Shown: one piece after another, positions 1 to 9,920 of the stretch
Position numbering within the stretch: the first letter of the stretch is position 1
Layout of the letters: each line of letters starts with the position of its first letter
NCBI GenBank assembly: GCA_963747835.1
Contig: CAVVGO010000005.1
Coordinates: 2,914,001-2,978,000 of the forward strand
DNA: 64,000 nucleotides
Direction: 5' to 3'
Source: JAJPKK01 sp963747835
GTDB taxonomy: Bacteria > Pseudomonadota > Alphaproteobacteria > Rhizobiales > Xanthobacteraceae
Position numbers and translations under genes: made by a program
Notes under the pieces: generated by a model
The model's input: the letters and a program-made list of their open reading frames with translations, nothing else
Database searches by the model: none
Told to the model about the DNA's origin: nothing

Positions 1-786
<786 letters not shown>

Positions 787-799
787 GACTGTTCCGATG

Positions 800-1519
800 T
801 CACGTCCCGAGCCGGTCCGCAAGCTCCAGGAGACTTCCGACCGCGACATCGACCGGTGCGGAAGGCGCGCCCTCACCGCGACCCGGGCCCTTCTCGTTCG
901 GCCGCGCCACATGGGCGGTGCGCAGCCCACAAGCGGCTGCGTGGGTAAGGTCGCCGGTATGCGCCGCCACCATCATGCAGGCGCCGGGGGCGAGATCGAA
1001 GGATTCAGCCGCGCCGAGATAGACCCGCGGCTTCGGTTTGTAGTCGCCGGCGATCTCCGCCCCGAGGATTGCGTCCCAGACAAGCCCGTTGCGGCGGGCG
1101 AGATCGACCATCAGCGAGATGTTGCCGTTCGACACCGGGGCCAGCAGGAATTTGCGCTTGAGGCGATGCAGCCCGGGCGCCACGTCCGGCCAGCCGTCGA
1201 GCCGATGCCAGGCGCGGTTGAGATGGGCCGTCACCTCCTCGGAGAGGTCTGTAAATCCGAACCGCGGCAAGATGCGATCGAGATTGCGCCGGTGCAGCAC
1301 GTCGAGCCTGCAGAACGGGATGCGCCCGGTGCGCACCTCCTCCATGCCGGGCTGGTATTCGTCGCGCCAGGCGTCCGCGAAGGCCAGCCAATCGGCCTTG
1401 TGGCCTAGCGGCTCCAGCACGGTCTTGGCCTCGCGGGCGATACCGCTGCGCCAGTCGACCAGGGTACCGAACACATCGAAGAACAGCGCCTTGACGGCGG
1501 CGAACGAGGCTTGGGTCAT
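800..1519 (-). CDS. Haloacid dehalogenase type II-like HAD hydrolase
   Basis: 239-residue cytosolic HAD-superfamily hydrolase of the (S)-2-haloacid dehalogenase group. Visible motifs are FFDVFGTLVDW (motif I with nucleophilic Asp), PVSNGNISLM (motif II Ser/Asn), GDYKPKPRVYLGA (motif III Lys) and MMVAAHTGDLTHAAACGL (motif IV region). Length is normal for the family. Starts at ATG 1519. It is followed 13 bp downstream by the UDP-glucuronate decarboxylase, with no obvious functional link. The natural substrate cannot be read from the sequence; many members act on small phosphorylated or halogenated acids. Confidence 0.85.
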   Translation of the reverse strand: MTQASFAAVKALFFDVFGTLVDWRSGIAREAKTVLEPLGHKADWLAFADAWRDEYQPGMEEVRTGRIPFCRLDVLHRRNLDRILPRFGFTDLSEEVTAHLNRAWHRLDGWPDVAPGLHRLKRKFLLAPVSNGNISLMVDLARRNGLVWDAILGAEIAGDYKPKPRVYLGAAESFDLAPGACMMVAAHTGDLTHAAACGLRTAHVARPNEKGPGRGEGAPSAPVDVAVGSLLELADRLGT

Positions 1520-1612
1520 GGTTTGTGTTCATCCGTCGTCACGGCTTGAGCGGGGTGACAAGGCACGAGTGATTGTCAGGATTTGGGCGGCCGCTGAGTT
1601 CGACCCACACCC

Positions 1613-2603
1613 CTACTTCATTGGCGCCGGAATCTGGATCATCTCCTTGACCTCGGCGGCCGCCAGCGGCCGGGCGATGAACTTGTTCTTGAGCGCGTCC
1701 GACAACACCAGGTCGAGGCCGCGGATTTGGTCGGGCCACAGCGTCGATTTGGGGAAATATTCGTCGCGCACCCGCGCCATCAGGTCGTGGCGCACGTTGG
1801 AGAACTCCTCGTAGAGAAGCATCGCGGCAGGGTCCGCATACATCCAGTCGATGGTGTCGCGATAGCCCTGCATGAAGCGCGCGACGGCATCGCCGCGCCT
1901 CGCCAGCACCTGGGCATTCGCCATGCACACCCGCACGGTCTGGTCGGCGCGTGCGCGTATCTCGCTGCCGCGGGCTACAACGCGGACTTTGCCCTCGTCG
2001 ACAAGTTCGAGGCCGAACGGCGCCGCGCCGCGGCCGATATCGATCTGGCCCGTCATGGTCATGGTCAGCGTCGCCGGGTGGCCGCCGGTCGAGACCGGCT
2101 TGCGCGTCGACCTTGTACTGATCGAGCAGCGCCAACAGCGCGGTATGACTCGATGAGCCGTTCTGGGAATAGCTGATGGTCTTGCCGGCAGCGTCCTTGA
2201 GCGACTTGATTGGCGAATTGACGGGCACGAACCAATAGGTATCGGGCGAGCCGATCATGGCACTGCCGATGATGCGCACCGGCGCGGATTTGGAATAGGC
2301 GCCGATCGCCGACTCGATGCCGCCGCCGCACGCGATATCCATGCTGCCGGAAATCACGGCCTGATACGCCTCCGGGCCGCCTTGAGTATAGAGGACATCG
2401 ACCGCGATGCCGCGCGTCTTGAAAATCCCGGAGCGCGCGCCGAGTTCGGTGATCGCGGTATCCCACTGGCCGCGCTGCGCCACCGCGATCTTGAGGAGGT
2501 CTTCGGCGCGGGCCGGCGTTATCAGCGCGAGCGCTGACGCCAAGCCCGCCGCCGTCAAGACCAGCGCGGTCGCGAAAGGCCAAGCGACATTGCGTGCCAC
2601 CAT
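1613..2603 (-). CDS. ABC transporter substrate-binding protein, NMT1/THI5-like (one frameshift)
   Basis: Periplasmic solute-binding protein. The N-terminus MVARNVAWPFATALVLTAAG runs into a signal peptide ending in ARAED. It is followed by a typical SBP fold (GIFKTRGIAVDVLYTQGG, QAVISGSMDIACGGG, GKTISYSQNGSSSHTALL). After VDA near 2102-2104 the reading frame changes; removing one base restores KPVSTGGHPATLTMTMTGQI and the rest to IQIPAPMK. The start ATG at 2603 has an AAGGAGAA ribosome-binding site. No permease or ATPase gene is adjacent, so the ligand is unknown. The break is more likely a sequencing error than a pseudogene, because both halves remain well formed. Confidence 0.8.
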
Positions 2604-2742
2604 GCCGTTCTCCTTGGAACGTGTTCCCGAATTTCGTCGGCGCCCATCCTAACGCATTTTGCCGCAATCCGCGTCCTTCCCCATCCCCACGAACCCACCC
2701 AGATGCTATGCTGGCAGTGTTTTGCACCAAGGGAGCGAAGCT

Positions 2743-3705
2743 ATGAAACGTCCAATTCCGGTTCTGATCGCAATGACGATGACGGCCGGCATTGTCCAGC
2801 CGTACGGCGCGCAGGCGGAAACCATTGCGGTCTTTACCAAGAACACCACCAATCCTTTTTCGCTGGCGATCCGCACCGGCGCCAACGCGGCTTCGAAGGC
2901 GCTCGGGATCGACGTTGTTCATTTCGTGCCGACCACAGCGGATAATCCAACCGAGCAGGCCAAGCTCGTCGACGATGCGATCGCGACGAAGCCGAGCGCC
3001 ATCGTGTTCGATCCGGTCGACAACAAGCTGATGGTGCCCGCGGTGGAAAAGATAAACGCCGCGAACATCCCCGCGATCGAGATCACCGATCGCAGCGCCG
3101 CCGGAAAATTCGTCTCCTCCGTGCTACCCGACGATTACACGCTCGGCCTCGCCACCGCCCGCTATCTGTTCAAGGCGCTAAACGGCAAGGGCGACGTGGT
3201 CATCCTCGAAGGAATTCCCACCAATACGACCGCGATCGAACGGCTGCGCGGCTTCAATGACGCACTCAAGGAATTCCCGGGCGTGAAGCTCCTCGCCTCC
3301 AAATCCGGCAATTACCAACGCAAGCCGGCCCAGAGTTTGATGGAAGGCTGGATCAAGCAGTTTCCGCAAATCGATGGCGTGATCGCCGCCAACGACTCCA
3401 TGGCGGCGGCCGCCGTCGAGACCCTGGACGCCCGCAACCGCAAGGCCCAGGTGGTCGGCATCAACGGCAGCAAGGAAGCGGTGGAGCTGATCAAGTCCGG
3501 CAAGATGCTGGCCTCCGGCGAGTTCAACGGCTTCATCATCGGCTGCGTCGCAACCGAGATCGCGGCCCGCATCCTGCGCAAGCAGCCGGTGCCACAGGAG
3601 CTGATCATCCGGCCCACGCTCTACGACAAATCCAATTACGAGAAATACGAGGCGCGCATCGACATGAAGCAATGCCCGACGCTTGAAGAGGAAACCAGGA
3701 ACTGA
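2743..3705 (+). CDS. Periplasmic sugar-type substrate-binding protein (RbsB-like, Peripla_BP_4)
   Basis: 320-residue exported binding protein. The signal peptide MKRPIPVLIAMTMTAG... is cleaved near AQA-ET, followed by the sugar-binding fold: IAVFTKNTTNPFSLAIRTGA, DDAIATKPSAIVFDPVDN, ILEGIPTNTTAIERLRGF, DGVIAANDSMAAAAVETL and VVGINGSKEAVELIKSG. It is related to ribose/xylose-binding proteins and sits in the periplasm. The start was chosen at ATG 2743 because GGGAGCGAAG lies just upstream and the signal peptide starts here. The gene is divergent from the upstream NMT1-type gene and has no transporter partners nearby, so it is an orphan. Ligand unknown. Confidence 0.85.
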   Translation: MKRPIPVLIAMTMTAGIVQPYGAQAETIAVFTKNTTNPFSLAIRTGANAASKALGIDVVHFVPTTADNPTEQAKLVDDAIATKPSAIVFDPVDNKLMVPAVEKINAANIPAIEITDRSAAGKFVSSVLPDDYTLGLATARYLFKALNGKGDVVILEGIPTNTTAIERLRGFNDALKEFPGVKLLASKSGNYQRKPAQSLMEGWIKQFPQIDGVIAANDSMAAAAVETLDARNRKAQVVGINGSKEAVELIKSGKMLASGEFNGFIIGCVATEIAARILRKQPVPQELIIRPTLYDKSNYEKYEARIDMKQCPTLEEETRN

Positions 3706-3725
3706 CGCGCGCGCTCTCGCCGCGG

Positions 3726-4106
3726 CTACGCGTCGTGGTCGTAGGCGAGCCCGCACGGCCCGATGAAGAAGCGCCCGCCCATCGACTGCTCGATCGGGCC
3801 CACAATAGTCTCGACCTCGACCTGGAAGGCGCAGACGTGACCCGGCGAGATTTGGCCCGGTCTCATGTTGTCCGGACGGCATTCGACTTTGCGGAACGCG
3901 CGAATTTCGTATTCGTCGGTACGCGCCGCGCGGATGCGGGCGAGCACATGCGTCCCGCCGGTTTCCGCCACATAGGCCAGCACACCTTTGACGCCATCGG
4001 CGAGGTCCGAGGCGAACGCCTGGCGCATCGCGTCCTCGCTCGGCTCATTGAACGTGCCGTCCGACAGCGTAGTCGTTGCCAGCAACGCGACAGCGAACAT
4101 ATGCAT
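3726..4106 (-). CDS. Hypothetical small exported protein
   Basis: Not recognised. 126 residues starting MHMFAVALLATTTLSDGTF, a short hydrophobic leader suggesting export. The body has three cysteines (VECRPDN, HVCAFQVEVE, GPCGLAYDHDA). The ATG at 4106 was preferred over an upstream in-frame ATG at 4145 because a GGGGGAT ribosome-binding site precedes it and the leader then becomes N-terminal. It converges with the sugar-binding protein gene, 20 bp apart. A protein that binds something outside the cytoplasm is possible, but no function can be assigned. Confidence 0.55.
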   Translation of the reverse strand: MHMFAVALLATTTLSDGTFNEPSEDAMRQAFASDLADGVKGVLAYVAETGGTHVLARIRAARTDEYEIRAFRKVECRPDNMRPGQISPGHVCAFQVEVETIVGPIEQSMGGRFFIGPCGLAYDHDA

Positions 4107-4250
4107 GATTGATGATCCCCCGCGACCCTGCCGCGAAGATGTCACACAAACAGATTGAATCCGGGTTCAGCCGATCGTTCGAATTTTATCTATTCGCATT
4201 AAGACCGCGCGTATTGGGCCGAAGTGATGGCTTCCCCGCGGCGCGAGCCG

Positions 4251-4499
4251 TTATTTCGGATCCAGGTCTTCCAGCCTCACTCCGCGCCCCGCTTGAAGGC
4301 TTTTGCGGGCTTGTTCGACCCGACGCAGAAATCGCGGATCGTTTTCAAGGCGATACTCGAACCAATCCTCCTCCGACTCAAAACCAATGAGTATCCCGGC
4401 GGGCTTGCCGTGACGGGTAATCACGATCTCCTGAGTTTCGGCTTCGCGCAGGTAGCGCGACAGGTCGTCCTTGACCTCTGATAGCGAAACTTCCTTCAT
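4251..4499 (-). CDS. Phd/YefM-family antitoxin
   Basis: Antitoxin of a type II toxin-antitoxin pair. The start MKEVSLSEVKDDLSRYLREA is typical of Phd/YefM, followed by QEIVITRHGKPAGILIGF and an acidic/basic C-terminal tail that would wrap the toxin. The ATG at 4499 overlaps the toxin stop as ATGA, giving translational coupling. An alternative start at 4526 would add MARTVRKSG, but such a leader is unusual in this family. It presumably neutralises the RelE toxin and, with it, represses the operon through its N-terminal DNA-binding half. The toxin gene comes first, the reverse of the usual order. Confidence 0.85.
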   Translation of the reverse strand: MKEVSLSEVKDDLSRYLREAETQEIVITRHGKPAGILIGFESEEDWFEYRLENDPRFLRRVEQARKSLQAGRGVRLEDLDPK

Positions 4500-4789
4500 T
4501 CCGGACTTCCGAACTGTGCGAGCCATGATAGGGCCTCTGATTTGGCCACGATCGCCAGAATCTCGACGGTCGCGCCAGATACATCATAGAAAATTCGAAC
4601 GTCGCCAACGCGAAGCCGATATTGTGGTCGGCTAAGGCCGCGCAGCCTCTTGATTCGACTTCTGCTTTTCTTTTCCGGTTCGTGCCTTAAGTGCGTTTCA
4701 AGCGCGTTCCGCACCTCGGCCCGTATTTTTGCCTTGAGCCGCTTGAAGTCTTCGACGGCCTCCGGGGCCAAGATGATCGCGAAAGGCAT
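4496..4789 (-). CDS. RelE/ParE-family toxin
   Basis: 97-residue RelE-fold protein. Recognisable pattern: FAIILAPEAVEDFKRLKAKI, then RIKRLRGLSRPQYRLRVGDV, RIFYDVSGATVEILAIVAKS. The RLRVGDVRIFYDV segment matches the conserved strand of RelE ribosome-dependent mRNA interferases. Length is normal. It is the first gene of a two-gene operon and is followed by a Phd-type antitoxin with a 4-base overlap. By family it should cleave mRNA or inhibit gyrase when free of antitoxin; which of the two cannot be decided from sequence. Confidence 0.85.
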   Translation of the reverse strand: MPFAIILAPEAVEDFKRLKAKIRAEVRNALETHLRHEPEKKSRSRIKRLRGLSRPQYRLRVGDVRIFYDVSGATVEILAIVAKSEALSWLAQFGSPE

Positions 4790-4855
4790 TCTGGCTAGAT
4801 CATAGCCAGAAGATGCCGGGCGTCAAATGTGAGAAAGGATCAATACCGTCCGCCG

Positions 4856-6321
4856 TCAAAGCATCCCCAAAGCCCGCGGCAGCCACAGCGATATTTGCGG
4901 GATGTAGGTCACCATCACCAGGAACACCAGCATCGTGGCGAGCCATGGCAGCACCGCGACGGTGAGTTCGGCGATGCCCATCTTAGTGATGCCGGAAGCG
5001 ACGTAGAGATTGAGCCCGACCGGCGGATGGCACAGGCCGACCTCCATGTTGACCGCCATTAGGATGCCGAGATGCACCGGATGGACGCCGAGCCGAGCCG
5101 CCATCGGGAACAGGATCGGCGCCATGATCAGCACGATCGCGGCCGGGTCCATGAAGTTGCCGGCGGCGAGCAGCACGATGTTGGTGACGAGAAGGAACGC
5201 TACCGCGCCAAAGCCCTGCGCCGTCATCCACTCCGCCATGGATTGCGGGAATCTGCTCGGACGTCAGCAGCCACGAGAACACCGCTGCGTTGGTGATGAT
5301 GTAGAGGATCATGGCGCTCATCGCGGCGGCCTTGAGCAGAACGGCCGGAACGTCCGCGAGCCTCAATTCCTTGTAGACGAACACCGCAATGAAGAACGCA
5401 TAGACGGCCGCCACGGCGGCGGCTTCGGTCGGGGTGAACAGGCCGGAATAGATGCCGCCGAGCACCAGCACGATCAGGAACAGGCCCCAGAAGCTTTCGC
5501 GGAAGGCGCGCAGGGATTCGGCTCCAACTGGCCCGCTTCATGCGCGGATAATCATTGCGCCAGGCGCGATACCAGGTGGTGATGCCCAGCATGACGGCGA
5601 GCATCAGCCCGGGCACTATGCCGGCGATGAACAGTTGGCCGACCGAGGCCGAGTCGACGATGTCACCGGTTGGCCCCTTCGGCTGCATGCCGCTGGTCGC
5701 GACCGCGAAGATGACGAGGTTGATCGATGGCGGAAACAAGATGCCGAGCGCGCCCGAGGTCGCGATCACACCGGCGCCAAAGCGGGGCGGATAGCCGTTT
5801 TCGACGATCGCCGGCAGGATGATCGAGCCGATGCCGACCACGGTCGCGACCGAGGAGCCCGAAATGGCGGCGAACAACGCGCAGGCGACGACGCCGGCGA
5901 GGCCTAGCCCGCCATACCAGTGCCCGATCATCGAGGTCGCGAAATCGATCATGCGGCGCGCCACCCCGCCGGAGGTGAGGAAGTTGCCGGCCAGGATGAA
6001 GAACGGGATCGCCATGATCTCGAAGCGATCAATGCTGGTGAACAGCTTGAGCCCGACCATCTTGGGATCGACGCTCGACAGAATGAACAGATAGGTGAGC
6101 ACCGAGAGGCCGAGCGCGATCGATATCGGCATGCCGGTCGCCATCAGGCCGAGCAGAAGCGCGAACAGCAGCAGCGCGCGCGACGACTGCGACAGTTCGA
6201 CGATGTCGAGGCGCGCCAGGACACAGACGAGCGCCAGCGCGAGCGGGATGACGATGATGAGCGTCGCCGTAATGGCGGAGCCGGGCGGGCGCATCGTGGC
6301 GCTGTCGGAATGCGCGCTCAC
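4856..6321 (-). CDS. dctM: TRAP transporter large permease DctM (two frameshifts)
   Basis: Large membrane subunit of a tripartite ATP-independent periplasmic transporter; it carries the sodium-coupled transport channel. Multiple membrane spans are visible: ALLLFALLLGLMATGMPISI, GVVACALFAAISGSSVATVV, GALGILFPPSINLVIFAVA, ILYIITNAAVFSWLL, and the C-terminal FMDPAAIVLIMAPILFPMAA and LCHPPVGLNLYVASGITKM. The frame changes near 5513-5515 and 5247-5249, each fixed by removing one base from a GGG run on the plus strand. The GTG start at 6321 overlaps the dctQ stop (GTGA). It is last in the dctP-dctQ-dctM operon. Substrate unknown; probably a carboxylic acid. Confidence 0.85.
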
Positions 6322-6961
6322 CGGGCGGGCTCTGCCAGCGGGGCAGGCGCCGCGGCCTCGGCAGCCTGGTATTCGATGCCGTGCGCCTGGTGCGGCATGG
6401 CGCCAGCTCGCAGGAAGCGCCACATCACCTGCAGAAAGCGAAAACACATCAGGTAGGAGCCGAGCGGGATGCACAGATAGATGATCCAGCTCGGCCATTC
6501 GAGTTCGGGCGACTCCTGGTCGGGGTCAAGCTCGTAAACATAGATCGCGCCGAGCGTCCCGATGATGCCGGTGAACAGCGCGCCGCACAGCAGCGCAAAC
6601 ACGATGACCGGATTCCGCGCCGCCGGCGTCAGCTTCCTCACGAAGACGTCGACACCCACATGGATGCCGGTGCGCACGCCGAGCGCTGCACCGAACTTCG
6701 CCATCCACACGAACATGTAGGTGGCCAAGTTCTTGTGCCCAGGACAGATTGATCGCCGCGAACGAGACATAGACCCAGTTGGCTGCGCCGCTGAGCCGGA
6801 TCAGCCCGTGCATTTTCGCCCAAGTCGAGAGCACCACCGAATTGCTGGCGCCGTACCGATGAACCACCGCCACGAAGGTGACGATGGTCGCGGCCGCGAT
6901 CAGGAACGCAGATGATCCATTCTTCAAGGCGATCGAGAATGCGGTCAAGAATGTCGAGCAC
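6318..6961 (-). CDS. dctQ: TRAP transporter small permease DctQ (two frameshifts)
   Basis: Four-helix membrane subunit bridging DctP and DctM. Translation starts at GTG 6961 (MLDILDRILDRLEEWII) and continues as AFLIAAATIVTFVAVVHRYG, a tryptophan-containing loop, LATYMFVWMAKFGAALGVRT, VIVFALLCGALFTGIIGTLG and YLCIPLGSYLMCFRFLQVMW. The frame changes near 6910 and 6735; one surplus base at each point restores a continuous protein of about 213 residues, a little longer than average. A weak GAGAGGG ribosome-binding site precedes the GTG. About 255 bp containing an inverted palindromic repeat separate it from dctP. Confidence 0.8.
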
Positions 6962-7042
6962 GTCAGCCCTCTCGCCGTTGCCAGGGCTGCGTGCGGGGCG
7001 AGCCGCGCTCGCGCCGCGTGCCGATCAAATGATTGTTTCCAC

Positions 7043-7142
7043 TCTCCCGCTTGCGGGGAAGGGTCAGGGAGGGGGCACGATCCGCGGCAGGCGCGTGGGA
7101 CAAGGGTCCCCTCCCCAACCCGTCCCCGCAAGCGGGGGAGGG
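7043..7142. repeat. Pair of inverted palindromic repeats between dctP and dctQ
   Basis: Two copies of a GC-rich palindromic element face each other. One is at 7043-7074 (core CCCGCTTGCGGGGAAGGG) and the other at 7108-7142, which on the opposite strand reads CCCGCTTGCGGGGACGGG. Each core is itself a small hairpin, and the pair can form a long stem across the intergenic region. A third copy is at 9273-9299. The layout resembles REP elements between binding-protein and permease genes, where such structures protect the upstream mRNA. The function here is inference. Confidence 0.7.
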
Positions 7143-7216
7143 AAAAAGCCGCGCGTGCAAAAGCATGTGGGTGATCAGCCTGCCTGGCGGTACAGCGTTC
7201 CTGGACGCGTCAACCC

Positions 7217-8241
7217 TCACGACTGCGGCGGTACGAAGCCCGATGCCTTGTAGATGCGCTCGATAAAGTCCTTGCCGAACCGCGCCTGCATCTCCTTGTG
7301 GACCGGCATCAGTTTGGCGACCCAGGCTTTTCGCTCGTATCGGTGAGATAATGAACCTGCACCTTGCCGGTCGCCTTGATCTTCTCCAGCGCAACGGCGT
7401 TGTCCTTCGCGGCGGTTGTCGTTGAAGAAGTCGGTCGATTCCTTCACCGCGCGTCCGAGCGGCGCCTTCAGGTCGGCCGGCAGCCCGTCCCAGAACTTTT
7501 TGTTGGTGACGAGCGCGTAGGTCAGCCGGCCATGATAGGACACGGTCAGGTACTTCTGCACTTCGTGGAGTTTCTGGGTCCAGGATGTTGGACGGCACGT
7601 TGTCTTCGCCGTCGACGACGCCCGTCTGCAGCGCCTGGTACAGCTCGCCAAACGCGATGATCTGCGGGATCGCGCCGAGCTCGCGCGCGACAGCGTCAAG
7701 CACCTTGGAGCCCTGGATGCGCATCTTCAGGCCGCGGAAATCCTCCGGGCATGATCAGCGGCTTGTCGGCGGTATATACATTGGCGCCGTTGTCCCAATA
7801 GGCGAGCGGCGAGACGCCCTTGGTTTCGAGCTTCTTGTTCAGCTCCGCCATCATCGGGCTCGCCATCATCTGGCGTGCCCGGGCATCATCGCTCATCAGG
7901 AACGGCAGATCGAAAACGTCGAACTCCTTGACCCCGAGCGGGCCGAACTTGGAGATCGACGGCGCAAGGAGTTGGACGGAGCCGAGCTGCAGCGCCTCAA
8001 GTTCCTCCTTGTCCTTGTAAAGCGAGGAGTTCGGATAAAGTTCGACCTTGACGCGGCCATTGGTGTATTTCTCGGCGAGGTCCTTGAATACCACCGCCGC
8101 TTTGCCCTTGGGCGCGTCGGGCGACACTACGTGGCTGAATTTGATGATGATCGGCTGCTGGGCCAGGACGGGACCCGAAAAAGCAACCCCGGTCGCCACG
8201 AAAGCGACAGCCGCAATGGCTGCGAAGAGCTTATTGCGCAT
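7217..8241 (-). CDS. dctP: TRAP transporter substrate-binding protein DctP (four frameshifts)
   Basis: Periplasmic binding protein of the TRAP system. It has the signal peptide MRNKLFAAIAAVAFVATGVA...VLAQQ, then IIIKFSHVVSPDAPKGKAAV, YPNSSLYKDKEELEALQLG and LGVKEFDVFDLPFLMSD. The family middle section follows (LKMRIQGSKVLDAVARELGA, FGELYQALQTGVVDGEDN) and the end FGKDFIERIYKASGF. The frame changes near 7747-7749, 7583, 7414 and 7328-7331. The first three need a base removed; the last needs one added to a T run. The start at 8241 is supported by a GGAGGGA ribosome-binding site. First gene of the dctPQM operon. Ligand unknown. Confidence 0.85.
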
Positions 8242-8406
8242 GAACGTTCCCTCCGAACGCAATGAACCGGTGCCGGTTGCGTCCGCTTCCCGGACCGATG
8301 TTATGCTTTTATTTTGCAGCGGTTCGCCGCCGCATTTAAGTCGATATACCGCGTGCCGACAAGCCGCGCCCGAGCGCACCTTGTCGCAACCCGCCGCAAG
8401 TACCGC

Positions 8407-9192
8407 CTACGCCTCCACCTCCGTCAAAACCTGCGTGGCCGCCACCATCTCGGCGAAGCGGTAGGCGCGGCGCGCGAGCGCGGGTTCGTCGCGGCCCCAA
8501 AAATCCATGTTCCAGTCCTCATCCACGTGAGCGGCGGCCCAGGCGGCGTCGCGGAAGATGGCGCCGGCGGCGACCGCAAGCGCGATCAGGGCCGAGCCGG
8601 TCAATGTGGTGATCGCGTGGGTGGCGCCCAGCCGCCACGAGTCACGCGGGATGCGCGCACGCGCCGCACTGATTGCATCCGCAGGCTGGGCGACGTGCAT
8701 CACGCCCTCGACCACCGTAAAACCCGCACCGACCGCATTGCGCGCCCAGAGGACCACCGGGTCCCAATGCACCGCCTGCCGCGCCACCAGGCCCGCCGGC
8801 GAGGCGGCGCGATAGCACACGAGATCGGAGCCGAGATATTTGGCGATCTCGCTTTCGACCTCGTCCCGCGCCGCTGCGACGCCATCGATGATCGTGTTGG
8901 CGAGCCGCGTCATCGGCATCGCGGCCGGATCGATGAAGCGCTCTTGCGCCTGCCATTCAGCGGCGATCGATTGGGCGAGCCCGCGCCGCGGCGCCGCGAG
9001 CGCGCGCCGCGCCGGCGTTCGGATCGGGCGGCCGTCGAGGACGATCGCGAAGCCTTCGGCATCCTCCTTGACCCCGGCATCCGTGTAAAATCGTCCTTTG
9101 AGCGCACGCATGTTGCGCCGCGCCAACTCGGTCGGATCGGCGGGCTCCGCCAACTCCTCCAGGGAGAAAATGTCTTCGAACACGTCGCGCAT
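8407..9192 (-). CDS. ATP12-family F1-ATPase assembly chaperone
   Basis: 261-residue intact protein of the ATP12 family, a chaperone that in mitochondria and alphaproteobacteria assists the F1 alpha subunit during ATP synthase assembly. Diagnostic segments are ALKGRFYTDAGVKEDAEGFA, IVLDGRPIRTPARRALAAP, EWQAQERFIDPAAMPMTRLA, NTIIDGV and LGSDLVCYRAASPAGLVARQ. The C-terminal half is helical and alanine-rich. The ATG at 9192 is the only reasonable start. It is downstream of nothing co-oriented at close distance, so it is probably a single-gene unit. Its presence supports an alphaproteobacterial origin. Confidence 0.9.
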   Translation of the reverse strand: MRDVFEDIFSLEELAEPADPTELARRNMRALKGRFYTDAGVKEDAEGFAIVLDGRPIRTPARRALAAPRRGLAQSIAAEWQAQERFIDPAAMPMTRLANTIIDGVAAARDEVESEIAKYLGSDLVCYRAASPAGLVARQAVHWDPVVLWARNAVGAGFTVVEGVMHVAQPADAISAARARIPRDSWRLGATHAITTLTGSALIALAVAAGAIFRDAAWAAAHVDEDWNMDFWGRDEPALARRAYRFAEMVAATQVLTEVEA

Positions 9193-9272
9193 GGGCCACC
9201 GCCGGCGATCATCGTCGCAGGGTGGCTTAGCGAAGCGTCATCGACCGCGCAACCGCACACCGAGCCATTCGC

Positions 9273-9300
9273 CCTCCCCCGCTTGCGGGGAAGGGGCGGG
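9273..9300. repeat. Third copy of the GC-rich palindromic repeat
   Basis: The stretch contains CCCCCGCTTGCGGGGAAGGG, nearly identical to the core of the repeat pair between dctP and dctQ. It lies in the 176-bp gap upstream of the ATP12 gene and downstream of the lipocalin-like gene, both on the minus strand. It is a dispersed intergenic element rather than coding sequence. Confidence 0.65.
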
Positions 9301-9368
9301 GCCAGATCCATGGCCCATGCCCGACCTCCCACACAGGGGAAAGATAGAGGCGTCGTCCGCGTGCAGCG

Positions 9369-9920
9369 CTATTTCGCCTTTTTCCAAACCAGTTCGACGT
9401 GATCTTCGCCGCCCGCCGATGGCGTCGGCTGCGTATAGGTCAGCACATCTTCGGTGATGGCGGTGACCTGCCGCTTCTGCTTGGCGCCGTCGAAGTTCGG
9501 ATATGAGCTTGCCTCGACGTGGATGTTGATCGTCTTGCCCGCTTCGTCGACCGTGTAGGTGCCGAAGTGGGAGAGTTCCCCCGCCACGGCGGCCTTGTTC
9601 TCTTCCGCGGTTCCGGTCAGGCGGCTCTTCGACGCAAAAGCCGGGCGACCAACCCGCACGATCTCCAGCGAATAGTGGCCGTCGGGGGTGAAGATGAGGG
9701 ACCCCATGGGATTGGGACCAAACGACGGCACGTGGGTGCCGTCCGCCTTGACGGCGTCCGCCAAAAGCAGCGTCCAGGCGCCCGGCAACAGGGCCTTCAT
9801 GGGCTTCTGTTGTTGTTGCGGCGGCGGCTGTTGCGGTTGCTGAGCCGATGCCGCGCCGGGCAGCGAGGCCAATCCCAACGCTGCCACCGCGGATATTGCA
9901 AGAACGTCACGCCGATACAT
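9369..9920 (-). CDS. Lipocalin-like domain exported protein
   Basis: 183 residues. The leader MYRRDVLAISAVAALGLASL ends at GAASA-QQ and carries a Tat-like RR. It is followed by a Pro/Gln-rich linker (QQPQQPPPQQQQ) and a lipocalin-like domain (LLPGAWTLLLADAVKADGTH, GSLIFTPDGHYSLEIVRVGR, GELSHFGTYTVDEAGKTINI, VLTYTQPTPS). This domain binds small hydrophobic ligands in some bacterial proteins. The ligand here is unknown. It is divergent from the aminotransferase gene across a 316-bp gap. Confidence 0.75.
   Translation of the reverse strand: MYRRDVLAISAVAALGLASLPGAASAQQPQQPPPQQQQKPMKALLPGAWTLLLADAVKADGTHVPSFGPNPMGSLIFTPDGHYSLEIVRVGRPAFASKSRLTGTAEENKAAVAGELSHFGTYTVDEAGKTINIHVEASSYPNFDGAKQKRQVTAITEDVLTYTQPTPSAGGEDHVELVWKKAK

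Noticed and set aside
4856..8241. TRAP operon as a decaying pseudogene locus
   Set aside because: Eight indels are present, but there are no nonsense substitutions and the membrane and binding motifs are conserved. Sequence error is more likely; only re-sequencing can settle it.
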